Shown: positions 12,301 to 21,908 of the stretch, one piece after another
Layout: each line of letters opens with the position of its first letter
Numbering within the stretch: the first letter of the stretch is position 1
Source of the DNA: Siphonodentalium dalli
Taxonomy: Eukaryota > Mollusca > Scaphopoda > Gadilida > Siphonodentaliidae
Direction of reading: 5' to 3'
Assembly: GCA_032622095.1 (NCBI GenBank)
Contig: CP136068.1
Coordinates: 128,287,989 to 128,351,988, forward strand
Length of the DNA stretch: 64,000 nt
Translations under genes and position numbers: made by a program
The notes under the pieces: model-generated
Database searches by the model: none
What the model saw: only the letters and a program-made list of their open reading frames with translations
Told to the model about the DNA's origin: nothing

Positions 12301-13767
12301 TAGCACTGCTAGAATTGAGTTTGAAACTCTCATTTTAATATTTTCATTCCTTAGCAGTTTAGCAGCATAGCACTGCTAGAATTGAGTTTGAAACTCTCGT
12401 TTTCAATATTTTCATTCCTTAGTAGTTTAGCAGCATAGCACTGCTAGAATTCAGTTTGAAACTCTCTTTTTTAATATGTTCATTCGTTAGCAGTTTAACA
12501 GCATAGCACTGCTAGAATTCAGTTTGAAACTCTCTTTTTTAATATGTTCATTCGTTAGAAGTTTAGCAGCATAGCACTGCTAGAATTGAGTTTGAAACTC
12601 TCGTTTTTAATATTTTCATTCCTTAGCAGTTTATCAGCATAGCACTGCTAGAATTAAGTTTGAAACTCTCTTTTTTAATATTGTCATTCCTTAGCAGTTT
12701 AGCAGCATAGCACTGCTAGAATTCAGTTTGAAACTCTCCTTTTTAATATTTTCATTCCTTAGCAGTTTATCAGCATATCACCGCTAGAATTCAGTTTGAA
12801 ACTCTCTGTTTTACCATTTCATTCATTAGCAGTTTAGCAGCATAGCACCGCTGTAATTCAGATTGAAACTCTCTTTTTTAATATTTTCATTGCATAGCAG
12901 TTTAGCAGCATAGCACCGCTAGAATTCCGTTTGAGACTCTCTTTTTTAATATTTTCATTCTTTATCAGTTTAAAAGCATAGCACTGCTAGAATTGAGTTT
13001 GAAATTCTCCTTTTTAATATTTTCATTCCTTAGCAGTTTTGCAGCAGAGCACTGCTAGAATTCAGTTTGAAACTCTCTTTTTTAATATTTTCATTCCTTA
13101 GCAGTTTAGCAGCAGAGCACTACTAGAATTCAGTTTGAAACTCTCTTTTTTAATATTTTCATTCCTTAGCAGTTTAGCAGCATAGCACTTCTAGAATTGA
13201 GTTTGAAATTATCTTTTTTAATATTTTTATTTCTTAACAGTTTAGCAGCAGAGCACTGCTAGAATTGAGTTTGAAACTCTCGTTTTTAATATTTTATTCC
13301 TTAGCAGTTTAGCAGCAGAGTACTGCTAAAATTCAGTTTGAAACTCTTTTTTTAAATATTTTCATTCCTTAGCAGTTTAGCAGCAGAGCACTGCTAGAAT
13401 TCAGTTTGAAACTCTCTTTTTTTAATATTTTTCATTCCTTAGCAGTTTAGCAGCATAGCACTGCTAGAATTCAGTTTGAAACTCTCCTTTTTAATATGTT
13501 CATTCCTTAGCAGTTTAGCAGCATAGCACTGCTAGAATTCTATAGAATTCAGTTTGAAACTCTCTTTTTTTAATATTTCATTCCTTAGCAGTTTAGGAGT
13601 ATAGCACTGCTGGAATTGAGTTTGAAACTCTCTTTTCTAATATTTTCATTCCTTAGCAGTTTAGCAGCATAGCACTGCTATAATTCAGTTTGAAACTCTT
13701 TTTTAATATTTTCATTCCTTAGCAGTTCAGTAGCATAGCACTGCTAGAATTTAGTTTGATACGCCCT
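9313..13767. repeat. 68-bp satellite array, about 65 copies
   Basis: The landmark ttagcagtttagcagca starts at 9313, 9381, 9449, 9517 and 9585, exactly 68 bp apart, and continues to about 13767. Each monomer carries two dyads: TAGCAGT...ACTGCTA, and GAGTTTGAAACTC (6-bp arms around one base). The first units differ most from the consensus, as expected at an array edge. Some monomers are shortened, for example at 10601 and 11679, where agcagttt is missing. Confidence 0.95.
9976..12131. repeat. 1078-bp higher-order duplication within the satellite
   Basis: Rare variants recur exactly 1078 bp apart: tttccattcc at 10051 and 11129, the acaagcag variant at 10409 and 11487, the shortened monomer at 10601 and 11679, the gaggttg variant at 10899 and 11977, and ttttgcagcagag at 11011 and 12089. 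Copy A is about 9976-11053 and copy B about 11054-12131, directly adjacent, each about 16 monomers. Confidence 0.9.
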
Positions 13768-14453
13768 TTTCTTGATTCGGTTGCACTTAGCCCCTCAAAA
13801 TATGAGTACCAAAAAAATTTGACCACGTTTCTTGCCATATCTATTACTAAGTATGCAGTATAACATGAGCATTGTCATTTATTTATGCACGTAATGCATT
13901 ATATAAAAAAGATATTATTTTGTCTCATCAGGCGAGTGAGACGCGCTCCGCTGCCCATTATCCATATGCTGCCCTTGCCCGCGGCAGAAATACTACTGGC
14001 GGTCACTGTGTGCGTGCCTGCTTTGCGGCAAGGCAGAACGGTATGTCTGTTGTAAACTGCCTTGATGTGGGCGCGTATATATAGTGACTGTGAGGGGCGG
14101 TGCATGAGGGGGTGGTGGAGGGGAGCTTTTCTGGCCTCTAAATGGACTCATCTGATATATAATATAATTTAAAGCAAGATTGAAGATTATTCCTCCAACT
14201 ATATACATATATGGGAACACCCGAAATTATGATAATATCTTACAGCTAACGTCCAAATAACCGAGTTGAATTTTTTACGATTACCTTTGCATGCACATGA
14301 TTGTTATAATTATCTTTTCCCTAAGTTTGACCAGTTATAAAGTATCTAGCCTTCAAATGCGCAACATATTTAAATTTTCAATGATATATGAAACTGATGC
14401 TGACCTGACCACTCCTACCTTAGTTATACTCCTCTTTTGGTACATGTCGTTTC
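13768..14453. other. No gene seen
   Basis: This is unique-looking sequence after the satellite, with a short GC-richer patch at 13930-14110. Overlapping short frames exist on both strands but none shows a domain. Confidence 0.4.
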
Positions 14454-14810
14454 GTGTCCTTTTTGTGTACCATTGGTATCGAATGCTTGTATTATGTTCT
14501 TATTCAAATGATTGATTTGGTAGCACATAGGGCAAGAATCGGCATGTACTATTCGAGAGCATTGAGAGGGACAAGAGAAAAACCACTTGATGGATTGACC
14601 ACACTAAACTTTTTGTCATATTTCATGATAAGAAAATTGGGGATTCCTAACCACACAGCACTATTAATTGTGTTGAAATATTACATGTTGAAAGGCGACT
14701 GCATTCTTCCAAGATATATTTGTACTAAGCTGGGATTTCAACTGACTTGTGTGCCCTGTTTTATTTTCAAAAGATGTTGGAAATATAATTCAAGCCACAT
14801 CCATCGCTAA
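14454..14810 (+). pseudogene. Relic of the N-terminus of a CR1/L2-like LINE ORF
   Basis: The 118-codon frame contains HRARIGMYYSRA, then KLGIPNHTALLIVLKYYMLK, then GDC and RYICTKLGFQLTC. In marine-invertebrate CR1/L2-type LINE proteins I recall the same order: an RxRIGxYY segment, a hydrophobic LGIPNH...LLLLL stretch, a 2A-like GD(I/V)ExNPGP motif, and a PHD-like cysteine finger opening with RYPC. Here the NPGP core is missing (GDC runs almost straight into PRY) and the finger cysteines are incomplete, so this is a decayed fragment. No reverse transcriptase follows. The match is pattern recognition and was not tested by a search. Confidence 0.45.
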
Positions 14811-15457
14811 ATTCCGATACGTAGGCTTCAAGCGAACAAATTCACGGAGTATAGTTTCACTTTTCAAATTTGTTGGAAGAGAAGTGTTACACATTACAAA
14901 TTCGCTAGATTAAAAACAATTCATAAAAATCGGTGTTTTTTGTGGTAGGGTTAATGGCTTTCTTATTCCGGAGCATTTGGGGATAGAATAACCATATAAT
15001 TGACTGATGTCAATTGCCCAATTGCTGGTCATGTTATCTTGTGCATTTTAGTTGGTTCAGCTTATATAGTTTTTTTTCACGAGCAGGTGCTTGAACTTCG
15101 AATATACGTTGAAATTTGTGTTATTTTCGGTTAAATATAATTGTCCGCAGGGTAACGATTTTATTGCCGCGTTTGTTTCAGGAAGAGTGTGCTCCATAAC
15201 TGTAGCTAATTTCAGGCTATGTCTGGTATAAATGCCTGGTATAAATGTACAGCGAAACATCTCACTATGTGCAAAAAAATGCACCAAGTAACCTTGATGA
15301 CCCCGGGAATTACCTTGAAATTCAAACCCGGATGGGTCTTTACGCCATTGGCTGCCCTACTATATACATATAATAAATACATTCTGATCAATTTTAATTT
15401 ACTGGCATTTATGGCTAAGTTGTATGAAGCATGAACTCGCGTCTCATGCAGTAGTAC
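14811..15457. other. No gene seen; left flank of the Gypsy insertion
   Basis: The sequence is AT-rich. Overlapping frames of 70-85 codons on both strands near 15210-15470 have no recognisable features. The last four bases before the LTR (15458-15461, tact) are one copy of the target duplication. Confidence 0.4.
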
Positions 15458-15461
15458 TACT

Positions 15462-16195
15462 TGTGCCAATACGGGTACATATAACTCTTAAGGCTATCAG
15501 AACGGTTTGATTATTTATATATAACAAAGTCAATAATGTTCAATCATGGGTATCTGGGTTTCTCTTCCTGTCGTCTGCTTGGGTTGGGATCTTCTTCCGT
15601 CTTCATAGGTTGGATGTATCTGCTTGTCTTCTACTCGGTTGAGTTCCGGTTGAGTTTATCTTCCTGTCGTCTCATGTTCTTCTTCCGCCGGCGCATCAGT
15701 GAGATGTTGTTAGGATCACAAGATCATCATGTTTACCTTGTATCTTCATCCATCCTTCTAGCTGCTTTTCTCTGGCGTCCGAGAATTTGTTGTTACTATC
15801 GGGTAGCTGGTTAGAACTGTCTTATCATGTCGGTTTCTTCTTCCTAAAATACCCAGTGTCTGCTAATCACGGCCATGTGTATTTTCACGGCGCGTCGGTT
15901 CCTCGTACTTAGGGTAATTGAGTTATCGTCATCTCCCCATGGGTCCTATTAACTCTCCTGGTTTCAGTAGCTTTCTAGGCGATACATCTGGTCTTGATAA
16001 TCCTCAAGACCGTGTTCTGTTTACTCCACAAATCATCATGGACGCTCGCTAATTCGATTTGGTGCTCAGTACTTTTGTGATCTATATGTGGTCAACAGCG
16101 ACGCTGATATGTTTGGTAATCGAGCGCCCCTCTGACAGAGATTTCCTATCTTCTTCCCGGGTTGAAAGTTATGTCCCTGTGGTTGTCTTGGCACA
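15462..16195 (-). repeat. 3' LTR of the Gypsy element
   Basis: The 734-bp repeat begins TGTGCCAA and ends TTGGCACA, a perfect 8-bp terminal inverted repeat, and matches 23130-23863 almost exactly. The 92-codon frame on the + strand inside it also appears in the other LTR only because the LTR is duplicated; it is not a gene. A TATATAA-like stretch reads on the minus strand at about 15514-15525. Confidence 0.97.
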
Positions 16196-16216
16196 TTACT
16201 CCTTCACTTTTTCGAT
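16196..16216 (-). other. Polypurine tract of the Gypsy element
   Basis: Read on the minus strand, the bases abutting the 3' LTR are purine-rich (cgaaaaagtgaaggagtaa), as expected for the plus-strand DNA primer. The tract starts right after the last stop codon of the 3' coding region. Confidence 0.6.
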
Positions 16217-16537
16217 TTAAAGTTGATCTTGAAATCGCAAGTCCAATTCGTCGCTGCGCAGCAGGTCGATGATTCGTCGAAGTGTTTCGCAACAGCGGCA
16301 TCGGCGATGGATAGCTGGTTCGATGTCGGTCGTCTCCGTGTAGATCGGGTCGTCTGGGCGTCTCTCAGACAACTCCGATCCACTGGCTGTGACTCTTTCG
16401 GTGTAAAACTATGATTGAAATTTCATGGCGTCGTCATTTTCGTCATCATCGGATGTCGAGGTATTTTCGTCCTCAATGTCCGAGTATGGGGTAGGTTCTG
16501 ACAACTGGTCGACCCTTGTTCCACCGCCATGGTCAGC
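16217..16537 (-). CDS. Candidate 3' coding segment of the Gypsy element (third-ORF tail)
   Basis: On the minus strand an open frame follows a splice-acceptor-like tattacag at 16538-16545. It first encodes an acidic stretch (EPTPYSDIEDEN, then TSTSDDDENDD), meets one TAG at 16409-16411, and continues in the same frame with SELSERRPDDPIYTET and an Arg/Cys-rich end to a TAA at 16217-16219. The SELSERRPDDP part matches, in frame, the product of 46309-47166 (SELSERRPDDPTCMET), and the DNA is nearly identical over about 75 bases. Whether it is translated, spliced to the 17000-17290 ORF, or a decayed third gene is not settled. The internal stop argues for decay or readthrough. Confidence 0.4.
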
Positions 16538-16999
16538 CTGTAATACTCAAACGGATATTTGTGTGAGGTTTGAGAACAAATGACACAGTCAGAATACACA
16601 ATGGTTAATTTTCCAATTTATCGGTATCGCTTGAGGGTCGTCAGATCGGCCCAATACGAAAATGGAATTTACAACTAATTATATAGATGGATTTGTTGAC
16701 GAACAGTTTAAACACAAGATAAGTCGGGGTGATTGATTTCAATTATCAAAACGTATGACTGAATGTCGGGATTTATAGTCCCTATTCAACGCTTGCTATA
16801 ATCATTCTGATGATTATACAACTATAATACCCTGGACATCGTTATGCAACAATTAATATTTGAAATATATGAAATGCATAAATGTCTATATACATGCGAA
16901 TGATTCTGATATCCGCGCAACAATAATTACGGAGGAAATTCGGAATACATTAATATACGATACATAATTAATACTAATCCAAATCCGCCACAGATGTGG

Positions 17000-17290
17000 T
17001 CAGCCTCTGACTGCTATAATTGGATATACATGTAGGCGTTCCTGAGTGTTGTCCCGGAATAGCGCAGACGGCTTTGGTGCATCCGTCTCCATTGCTTCGT
17101 CGATGGGTTCTTTGAACACGGCATTCAGGATATCCTCAGGTCGCTGGTCTAACTGCTTACTATACATAATGGCTAACCTTGGCAACTGATGTTTAACAAA
17201 TTTCCACCAGAATCGGTGGGTCAAGATAATGAAAATTACTACTGTAACTACGTTACTAGGGCAAAATACTACCATGGCCATCTCTACCAT
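17000..17290 (-). CDS. Small single-span membrane ORF downstream of pol
   Basis: This 96-codon ATG-initiated frame lies about 400 bases after the pol stop, inside the element. It begins with a hydrophobic segment (roughly residues 6-22, containing VVTVVIFIIL) followed by Trp/Lys/Arg-rich sequence, consistent with one membrane anchor. The C-terminal half is hydrophilic and partly acidic (EPIDEAMETDAP). Its position matches that of env-like or accessory third ORFs in some Gypsy lineages, but at 96 residues it is far too short for an envelope protein and I recognise no family. It might be the first exon of a spliced ORF whose tail lies at 16217-16537; a weak GT donor near 17028 would keep phase 0. 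Confidence 0.4.
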   Translation of the reverse strand: MVEMAMVVFCPSNVVTVVIFIILTHRFWWKFVKHQLPRLAIMYSKQLDQRPEDILNAVFKEPIDEAMETDAPKPSALFRDNTQERLHVYPIIAVRG

Positions 17291-17684
17291 TCATTGGGGT
17301 AATACTTTTTTGTTCACTAAGTCAGTCGTGAGCATATTTTCGATCGTGTTTATTTGAGCGGGGTGCGCTTAAACGCAGTAACCCTAAGGGTGGCGGCGTG
17401 CACGTCGGCGCGGTGCTCGTTATCTCTCGGCGCGTGATTGTAAAGTTCAAAGCTTTATTTATTAAATCGCCATGCGCACGTGCCGGGTTTCATGGGGCGC
17501 GCGACCTGTCATTGATCCGAACATGACTATTTATTCGCGATTCGGTCTGGGGCGTCGGGCTAACTATTTTCAACATTTACGAAGCCAGGTTAGACTCATC
17601 AGTCATCAATAAGACAGTTAAAAGTGGGGTCTCATTCATTCCGAAATGAAATCCAGGTAAATAGTTCGGGCGTTTCATTATTAT
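17291..17684 (-). other. Non-coding spacer between pol and the 3' ORF
   Basis: No open frame of note. It is GC-richer than the host flanks, in line with the rest of the element. Confidence 0.4.
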
Positions 17685-20600
17685 TTACATCACTGCTGCC
17701 ATTGAGTACAACAGGTTTTTAAATGATTGCTTGGTTCTTATGTCACTAAGCGCTCCATTCATGAGCTGCTTACACTTGCGTGGGGCCGGTACGGGCCTAG
17801 ATTCACGAGGGTTTTGTTCAATGGCGGCCACTTCCATTAACTCATCCTCTGAGCTGTCATCACTTGTAAACATCTTTGTTACTTTGCGCCCGTTTCGACG
17901 AGGCGCTGGAGCGCGTCGTGCCTTGGCACTCGGCTCTGGTCTCTCGTCCATGGACGAGTCAGGGTTTTGTAGCGGCTCTGAGCGCGCGAGTCGCGTTTTC
18001 CTACGCTGTAAGCGCATCTTAAGCTCGCTTAAAGGGACATCTTCGTCATCGGAGTCCGAACATTGTCTCCGATATCGAGCGATTACATCATCTGGTAATG
18101 GTTCTGTTTCATCGCCAGAAGACCCACCCACAGGGTTAGGGGCAGGAACGTCGCTATCTTCGTCTTCGGGGGGAACAACATACGTTTGAGCACGCTTGTT
18201 GTTGTCAGTTTTGGGGATTTCCCATTCCAGGTTGGCTTTGCGCATATGTTCAGCATGGGATTGTGTGACTTTCCCAGTTAATTGATTCCTTAACTCGAAA
18301 GTAACGGGCGTTATTTGCTTGGTTATGCGGAAGTAGGGTTTCCATTTGCTTTCAAGTTTGCTTTTTCGTAAATGATTCTTCACATAGACGGCCTCGCCAA
18401 TCTCGAATTTGGTGTCTGTGGCCTTTTTGTTAAATTTCGCTGCTTGTTGGCGTTTCGCCTGTTTCACGTGTTTGTGTACCATCATAAAGGATTTGTGCTG
18501 TTGTTGCAGCGCTATCTGATGGTAATCTTCTCCCGCGTATTTACGCCTGGGTTTTAGGAGATTGTCTATTGGGAACACGACGTCTCGATTGTACAACAAG
18601 AAAAAGGGGGAGAATTTTGAAGTTTCATTTTTGTTAAATCGAATCGCAGCTAGTGCTTGATTTAAATGGACGTCCCACGTGTTTATTTGGTCTGCCACTT
18701 TCTTTGAGACAATGTCTTTAAAAGTCCTGTGAAATCTCTCCACCCTACTGTTGCTCTGGGGGTGATAATAAGACGTAGTCACATGGTGAATGTTCAAGGC
18801 CTTCAGAGTGTCCCTGACCTTGTAATTAATGTTCTCACTGCCGTTATCAGTTATTATTTCTAGAGGGCATCCATGTCGCGGGAATATCTCGTCGATCAAG
18901 AGATGAACAACGTTATCGGCCGACTTGTCCTTGACCGGAAACGCTTCTGCCCACCCGCTATATAAGTCTATGAAGCTGATAATGTAGCGGTTACCCGATA
19001 GCGACGTGGGGTAGGGCCCTGATAGGTCCAACCCAATTTTGGCAAAAGGGTAGGGGGGCGTGTCCGTTATTTGCATTTTAGGGGATTGTTTTTGCAGAGA
19101 CCTGACTTGGCAGGTCACGCACTTTCCAATGTAACAGTTTAGTTCCTTGTACAGTCTGGGCCAAAAATATTTCGACCTAATCGCATCATGCGTTTTGTCT
19201 ACTCCCACGTGGCCGTTATCATCGTGGTATTGTTGGATTATGTTGGTTTGAAGATGTGCGGGCACCCAAAGGCGTGGGGTCGGTTCTGCGTCAGCACTCG
19301 AGAGGTAATAGAGTACCCCGTCAATCATCAAGTGTTTGTCATTCCGGGTGTCCTCGCCTTTGTCGAGGGCCTCCAGAACTGACGCAATTTCCGGGTCTTT
19401 CTTTTGTTCCTCAAGCATGTTGAAGCCTGGCTTGTTGAACAGTAGATTAGTAGGTTGGTAAGCCTGACCAATTTGAGTTTTATTCGGCAGTTCCTTTGGG
19501 GTTACCTCGCAGCTTGCGAAGTCTTTGGGTTTAAATCGAGACGAATTCAAGGCGGCGATTTCCGCTTGGGTCTCGGCGACAGTAAGGTTATTGTCGTTGA
19601 TATCTACCTCTACTTCTGCCTTCTCTTGTTCCGTATAAGCATTAGGTGGCGTTCGACTGAGCAGGTCTGCGCAGTGATTATCTGGGCCAGCTATGTACTC
19701 AATGTTACAGTTATATCCGGTTATGCCCAAAGCCCACTGTTGAATTTTCTTGTTCTGCATGGGGGATTCCAAGAGATACTTCAATGGTTTATGATCTGTT
19801 TTTATCGTGAAAGTGGCGTTATGAAGGTAATGGTCCAACCTTTGTAATGCGAAGTGAATTGCATATGCCTCTTTCTCCACAGTTGGCCATCGGGTTTGAG
19901 TATCACCAAGTTTGTGTGAGAGATAATAAATTGGTTCTTCAACGCCATCTGAGCCCAACTGGGTCAGACAGGCACCGATGCAAAGGTCGCTTGCATCAGT
20001 ATACAATGTATAGGGCGTGGCCGTATTTGGGTAGGCCAGGAGAGGCACTGCCGTGAGATTTTCTTTTAGTTTGTCAAACGAAATTTGGCAAGCTTGGTCC
20101 CATTTGAATTTGGCATATTTTTTTGTAAGCTGTACCAAAGGTTCAGCGATTTGCGAAAATGAGGGGACAAATCTGCGGTAGTAGTTGCTCATGCCAATGA
20201 AGGAACGTACTTCTTTTACTGATGTTGGGGGCACAAGCGACCGGATGGCCTTGACCTTGTCGGGGTCAGGTCGGACGCCGTCGGTATCAATTATAAAACC
20301 CAAATACCGTGTTTCTTGCTTTAGGAATTGGCACTTTTTTAATTTTAATTTCAGTGTATGTTGGCGCAACTTGTCAAAGACTTTCTGGATATGTTCCAAG
20401 TGTAATTCTAGGGACTCGCTGTAGATGAGGACGTCGTCTAAGTAGGCAATGGCGTAATCACCCATCCCACATAACACCTGGGCCATCAGCTGGGAGAAAA
20501 CCCCTCCAGCGTTCCGGAGCCCAAAAGGCATGGAGTTGAATTCAAAAAGACCTCGGTGGCAAGCGAATGCCGTCTTTTGCTTGTCCTCCTCTGCGACCTG

Positions 20601-21908
20601 GCACTGCCAATAACCGCTTTTGAGATCGATAGCGGTGAAGAATTTAGATTTTCCAAGAAGTGCCAAAATATCGTCGATAACCGGAAGTGGGTATGACATA
20701 GGTTTGGTTACGGCATTTAATTGCCTGAAGTCGACGCAAAATCGTTTGGTGCCATCGCGCTTATCAACCATAACAATCGGACTTGAGTAAGGACTCGAAC
20801 TCGGCCTGATAATGTCTGCTTCTAGCATATCATTTATGGCAACGTCAACCAACGGTCGTTTATTCAAAGGGGTGCGATACGGGCGAAGTTTTATCGGAGG
20901 GTGGTTTCCCGTGTCGATATGCATTTTGACTGTGCTCGTCTGTGTCAGCTCGGTATCTTTGTCGGCAAAGATGTCCGAGTTGGACTTCAACAATTTTATC
21001 AGTGTTTCTCGGTATCGCTCTGGGCACGAAACTTCGGCCAAATTTAATCTTTTCTCGCCGGTAGCGCGCGCTGACCTAGAGTTGTCTCCCCTGTTATGGC
21101 CGGCGCGTCTAAGGGCGTAGCCATCGTCGCGGTAATTACGGGTCGTCGGAGACCGGTAGCTTTGCGACAAAGAGTTGATTTCATGATTGGTTTCGGGGTC
21201 ACACACGATCGTTTTGCCAATCACACTGCCCCGCCGTAGGCGAAACGTTTTGTTCGTGTTATTGACGAGTAATACCGGGACCTTGTTCCTCTTGCCCACC
21301 CCAGAAATGGAGCTGCCGATTTCCAGACCGGGTTCTGACGCTAGGTAGCCTGTCTCGATTTGGGCCACCTCTACTAATGTCGACTTGCGAAGAGAAGCTA
21401 AGTTTTTTGATTTTCCCATACATAAAGTTGATGTTTGAGGCTTTAAGCTAACCTTGCTGGTCAATCTCAGCAGGGAAGCTATGTGCGCGTCCGATTCCAA
21501 TGGGACGTACACGTCACTGACCTTGAGGCATCCCAGATCATAATATAGTCTGACCCCCCGAGAGGTCAACCAATCCCTCCCCAAGATCATATTCCGGGTC
21601 ATATCATTCGCCACATAAAATTTATGGGTTAATTTTAGTTTCGCCATTCTGAAGGTCAGTTCCACGCTACCAAGTACGCCCAGTGACTTCCCATTCACGG
21701 AGCTAAGGTTGATGTGTTCCCTAGTTAGTTTTGGTCGGAACTGTAATGCGTCATAGACGCGTTTGTGAATCAATGATACTTCCGCTCCACTATCTACTAA
21801 TGAGCGATATTTATTTTTCCCTATTCTGACTAAACACGAGCTGGGATTCCCCACAATGTTGATACTAAATTTCCTCTCACATGTGGCCTCAATGAGAGGA
21901 TTCCTTAG
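17685..21908 (-). CDS. pol: Pol polyprotein (protease, RT, RNase H, integrase)
   Basis: The frame is open from the frameshift point (CTA codon at 21908) to the stop at 17685, 1407 residues. Domains in order: aspartic protease with DSGAEVSLI near residue 39 and a later ILGRDWL; reverse transcriptase with YPLPVIDDIL, the FTAIDLKSGYWQ block and the YLDD catalytic box at about 489-492; RNase H with YTDAS at about 636 and TDHKPLKYLL; integrase with an HHCC finger (HLQ...H, CVTCQ) and a D961, D1021, E1057 triad giving a DD35E spacing. A KPYFRI-type module follows the core, then a long acidic/basic tail (DSDDEDVP, RRKTRLARS) with no chromodomain seen. There is no internal stop or frameshift. The product should copy and integrate the element. 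The codon right after the first V (21854) is not an ATG context, which fits expression only as Gag-Pol. Confidence 0.95.
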   Translation of the reverse strand, partial: LRNPLIEATCERKFSINIVGNPSSCLVRIGKNKYRSLVDSGAEVSLIHKRVYDALQFRPKLTREHINLSSVNGKSLGVLGSVELTFRMAKLKLTHKFYVANDMTRNMILGRDWLTSRGVRLYYDLGCLKVSDVYVPLESDAHIASLLRLTSKVSLKPQTSTLCMGKSKNLASLRKSTLVEVAQIETGYLASEPGLEIGSSISGVGKRNKVPVLLVNNTNKTFRLRRGSVIGKTIVCDPETNHEINSLSQSYRSPTTRNYRDDGYALRRAGHNRGDNSRSARATGEKRLNLAEVSCPERYRETLIKLLKSNSDIFADKDTELTQTSTVKMHIDTGNHPPIKLRPYRTPLNKRPLVDVAINDMLEADIIRPSSSPYSSPIVMVDKRDGTKRFCVDFRQLNAVTKPMSYPLPVIDDILALLGKSKFFTAIDLKSGYWQCQVAEEDKQKTAFACHRGLFEFNSMPFGLRNAGGVFSQLMAQVLCGMGDYAIAYLDDVLIYSESLELHLEHIQKVFDKLRQHTLKLKLKKCQFLKQETRYLGFIIDTDGVRPDPDKVKAIRSLVPPTSVKEVRSFIGMSNYYRRFVPSFSQIAEPLVQLTKKYAKFKWDQACQISFDKLKENLTAVPLLAYPNTATPYTLYTDASDLCIGACLTQLGSDGVEEPIYYLSHKLGDTQTRWPTVEKEAYAIHFALQRLDHYLHNATFTIKTDHKPLKYLLESPMQNKKIQQWALGITGYNCNIEYIAGPDNHCADLLSRTPPNAYTEQEKAEVEVDINDNNLTVAETQAEIAALNSSRFKPKDFASCEVTPKELPNKTQIGQAYQPTNLLFNKPGFNMLEEQKKDPEIASVLEALDKGEDTRNDKHLMIDGVLYYLSSADAEPTPRLWVPAHLQTNIIQQYHDDNGHVGVDKTHDAIRSKYFWPRLYKELNCYIGKCVTCQVRSLQKQSPKMQITDTPPYPFAKIGLDLSGPYPTSLSGNRYIISFIDLYSGWAEAFPVKDKSADNVVHLLIDEIFPRHGCPLEIITDNGSENINYKVRDTLKALNIHHVTTSYYHPQSNSRVERFHRTFKDIVSKKVADQINTWDVHLNQALAAIRFNKNETSKFSPFFLLYNRDVVFPIDNLLKPRRKYAGEDYHQIALQQQHKSFMMVHKHVKQAKRQQAAKFNKKATDTKFEIGEAVYVKNHLRKSKLESKWKPYFRITKQITPVTFELRNQLTGKVTQSHAEHMRKANLEWEIPKTDNNKRAQTYVVPPEDEDSDVPAPNPVGGSSGDETEPLPDDVIARYRRQCSDSDDEDVPLSELKMRLQRRKTRLARSEPLQNPDSSMDERPEPSAKARRAPAPRRNGRKVTKMFTSDDSSEDELMEVAAIEQNPRESRPVPAPRKCKQLMNGALSDIRTKQSFKNLLYSMAAVM
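21873..21899 (-). promoter_or_regulatory. Stem-loop downstream of the frameshift site
   Basis: Read on the minus strand, CCTCTCA (21893-21899) pairs perfectly with TGAGAGG (21873-21879) across a 13-base loop. It begins eight bases after the slippery heptamer, in the distance range of known -1 frameshift stimulators. A pseudoknot with downstream sequence is possible and was not modelled. Confidence 0.75.

Noticed and set aside
9313-13767. CRISPR array
   Set aside because: The repeats are contiguous 68-bp monomers without unique spacers, in a eukaryotic context.
15536-15814. 92-codon ORF repeated at 23204-23482
   Set aside because: It is identical in both places because it lies in the LTRs, reads against the element, and shows no domain.
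18372-20056. Several + strand ORFs opposite pol
   Set aside because: They are antisense shadows of the conserved pol frame.
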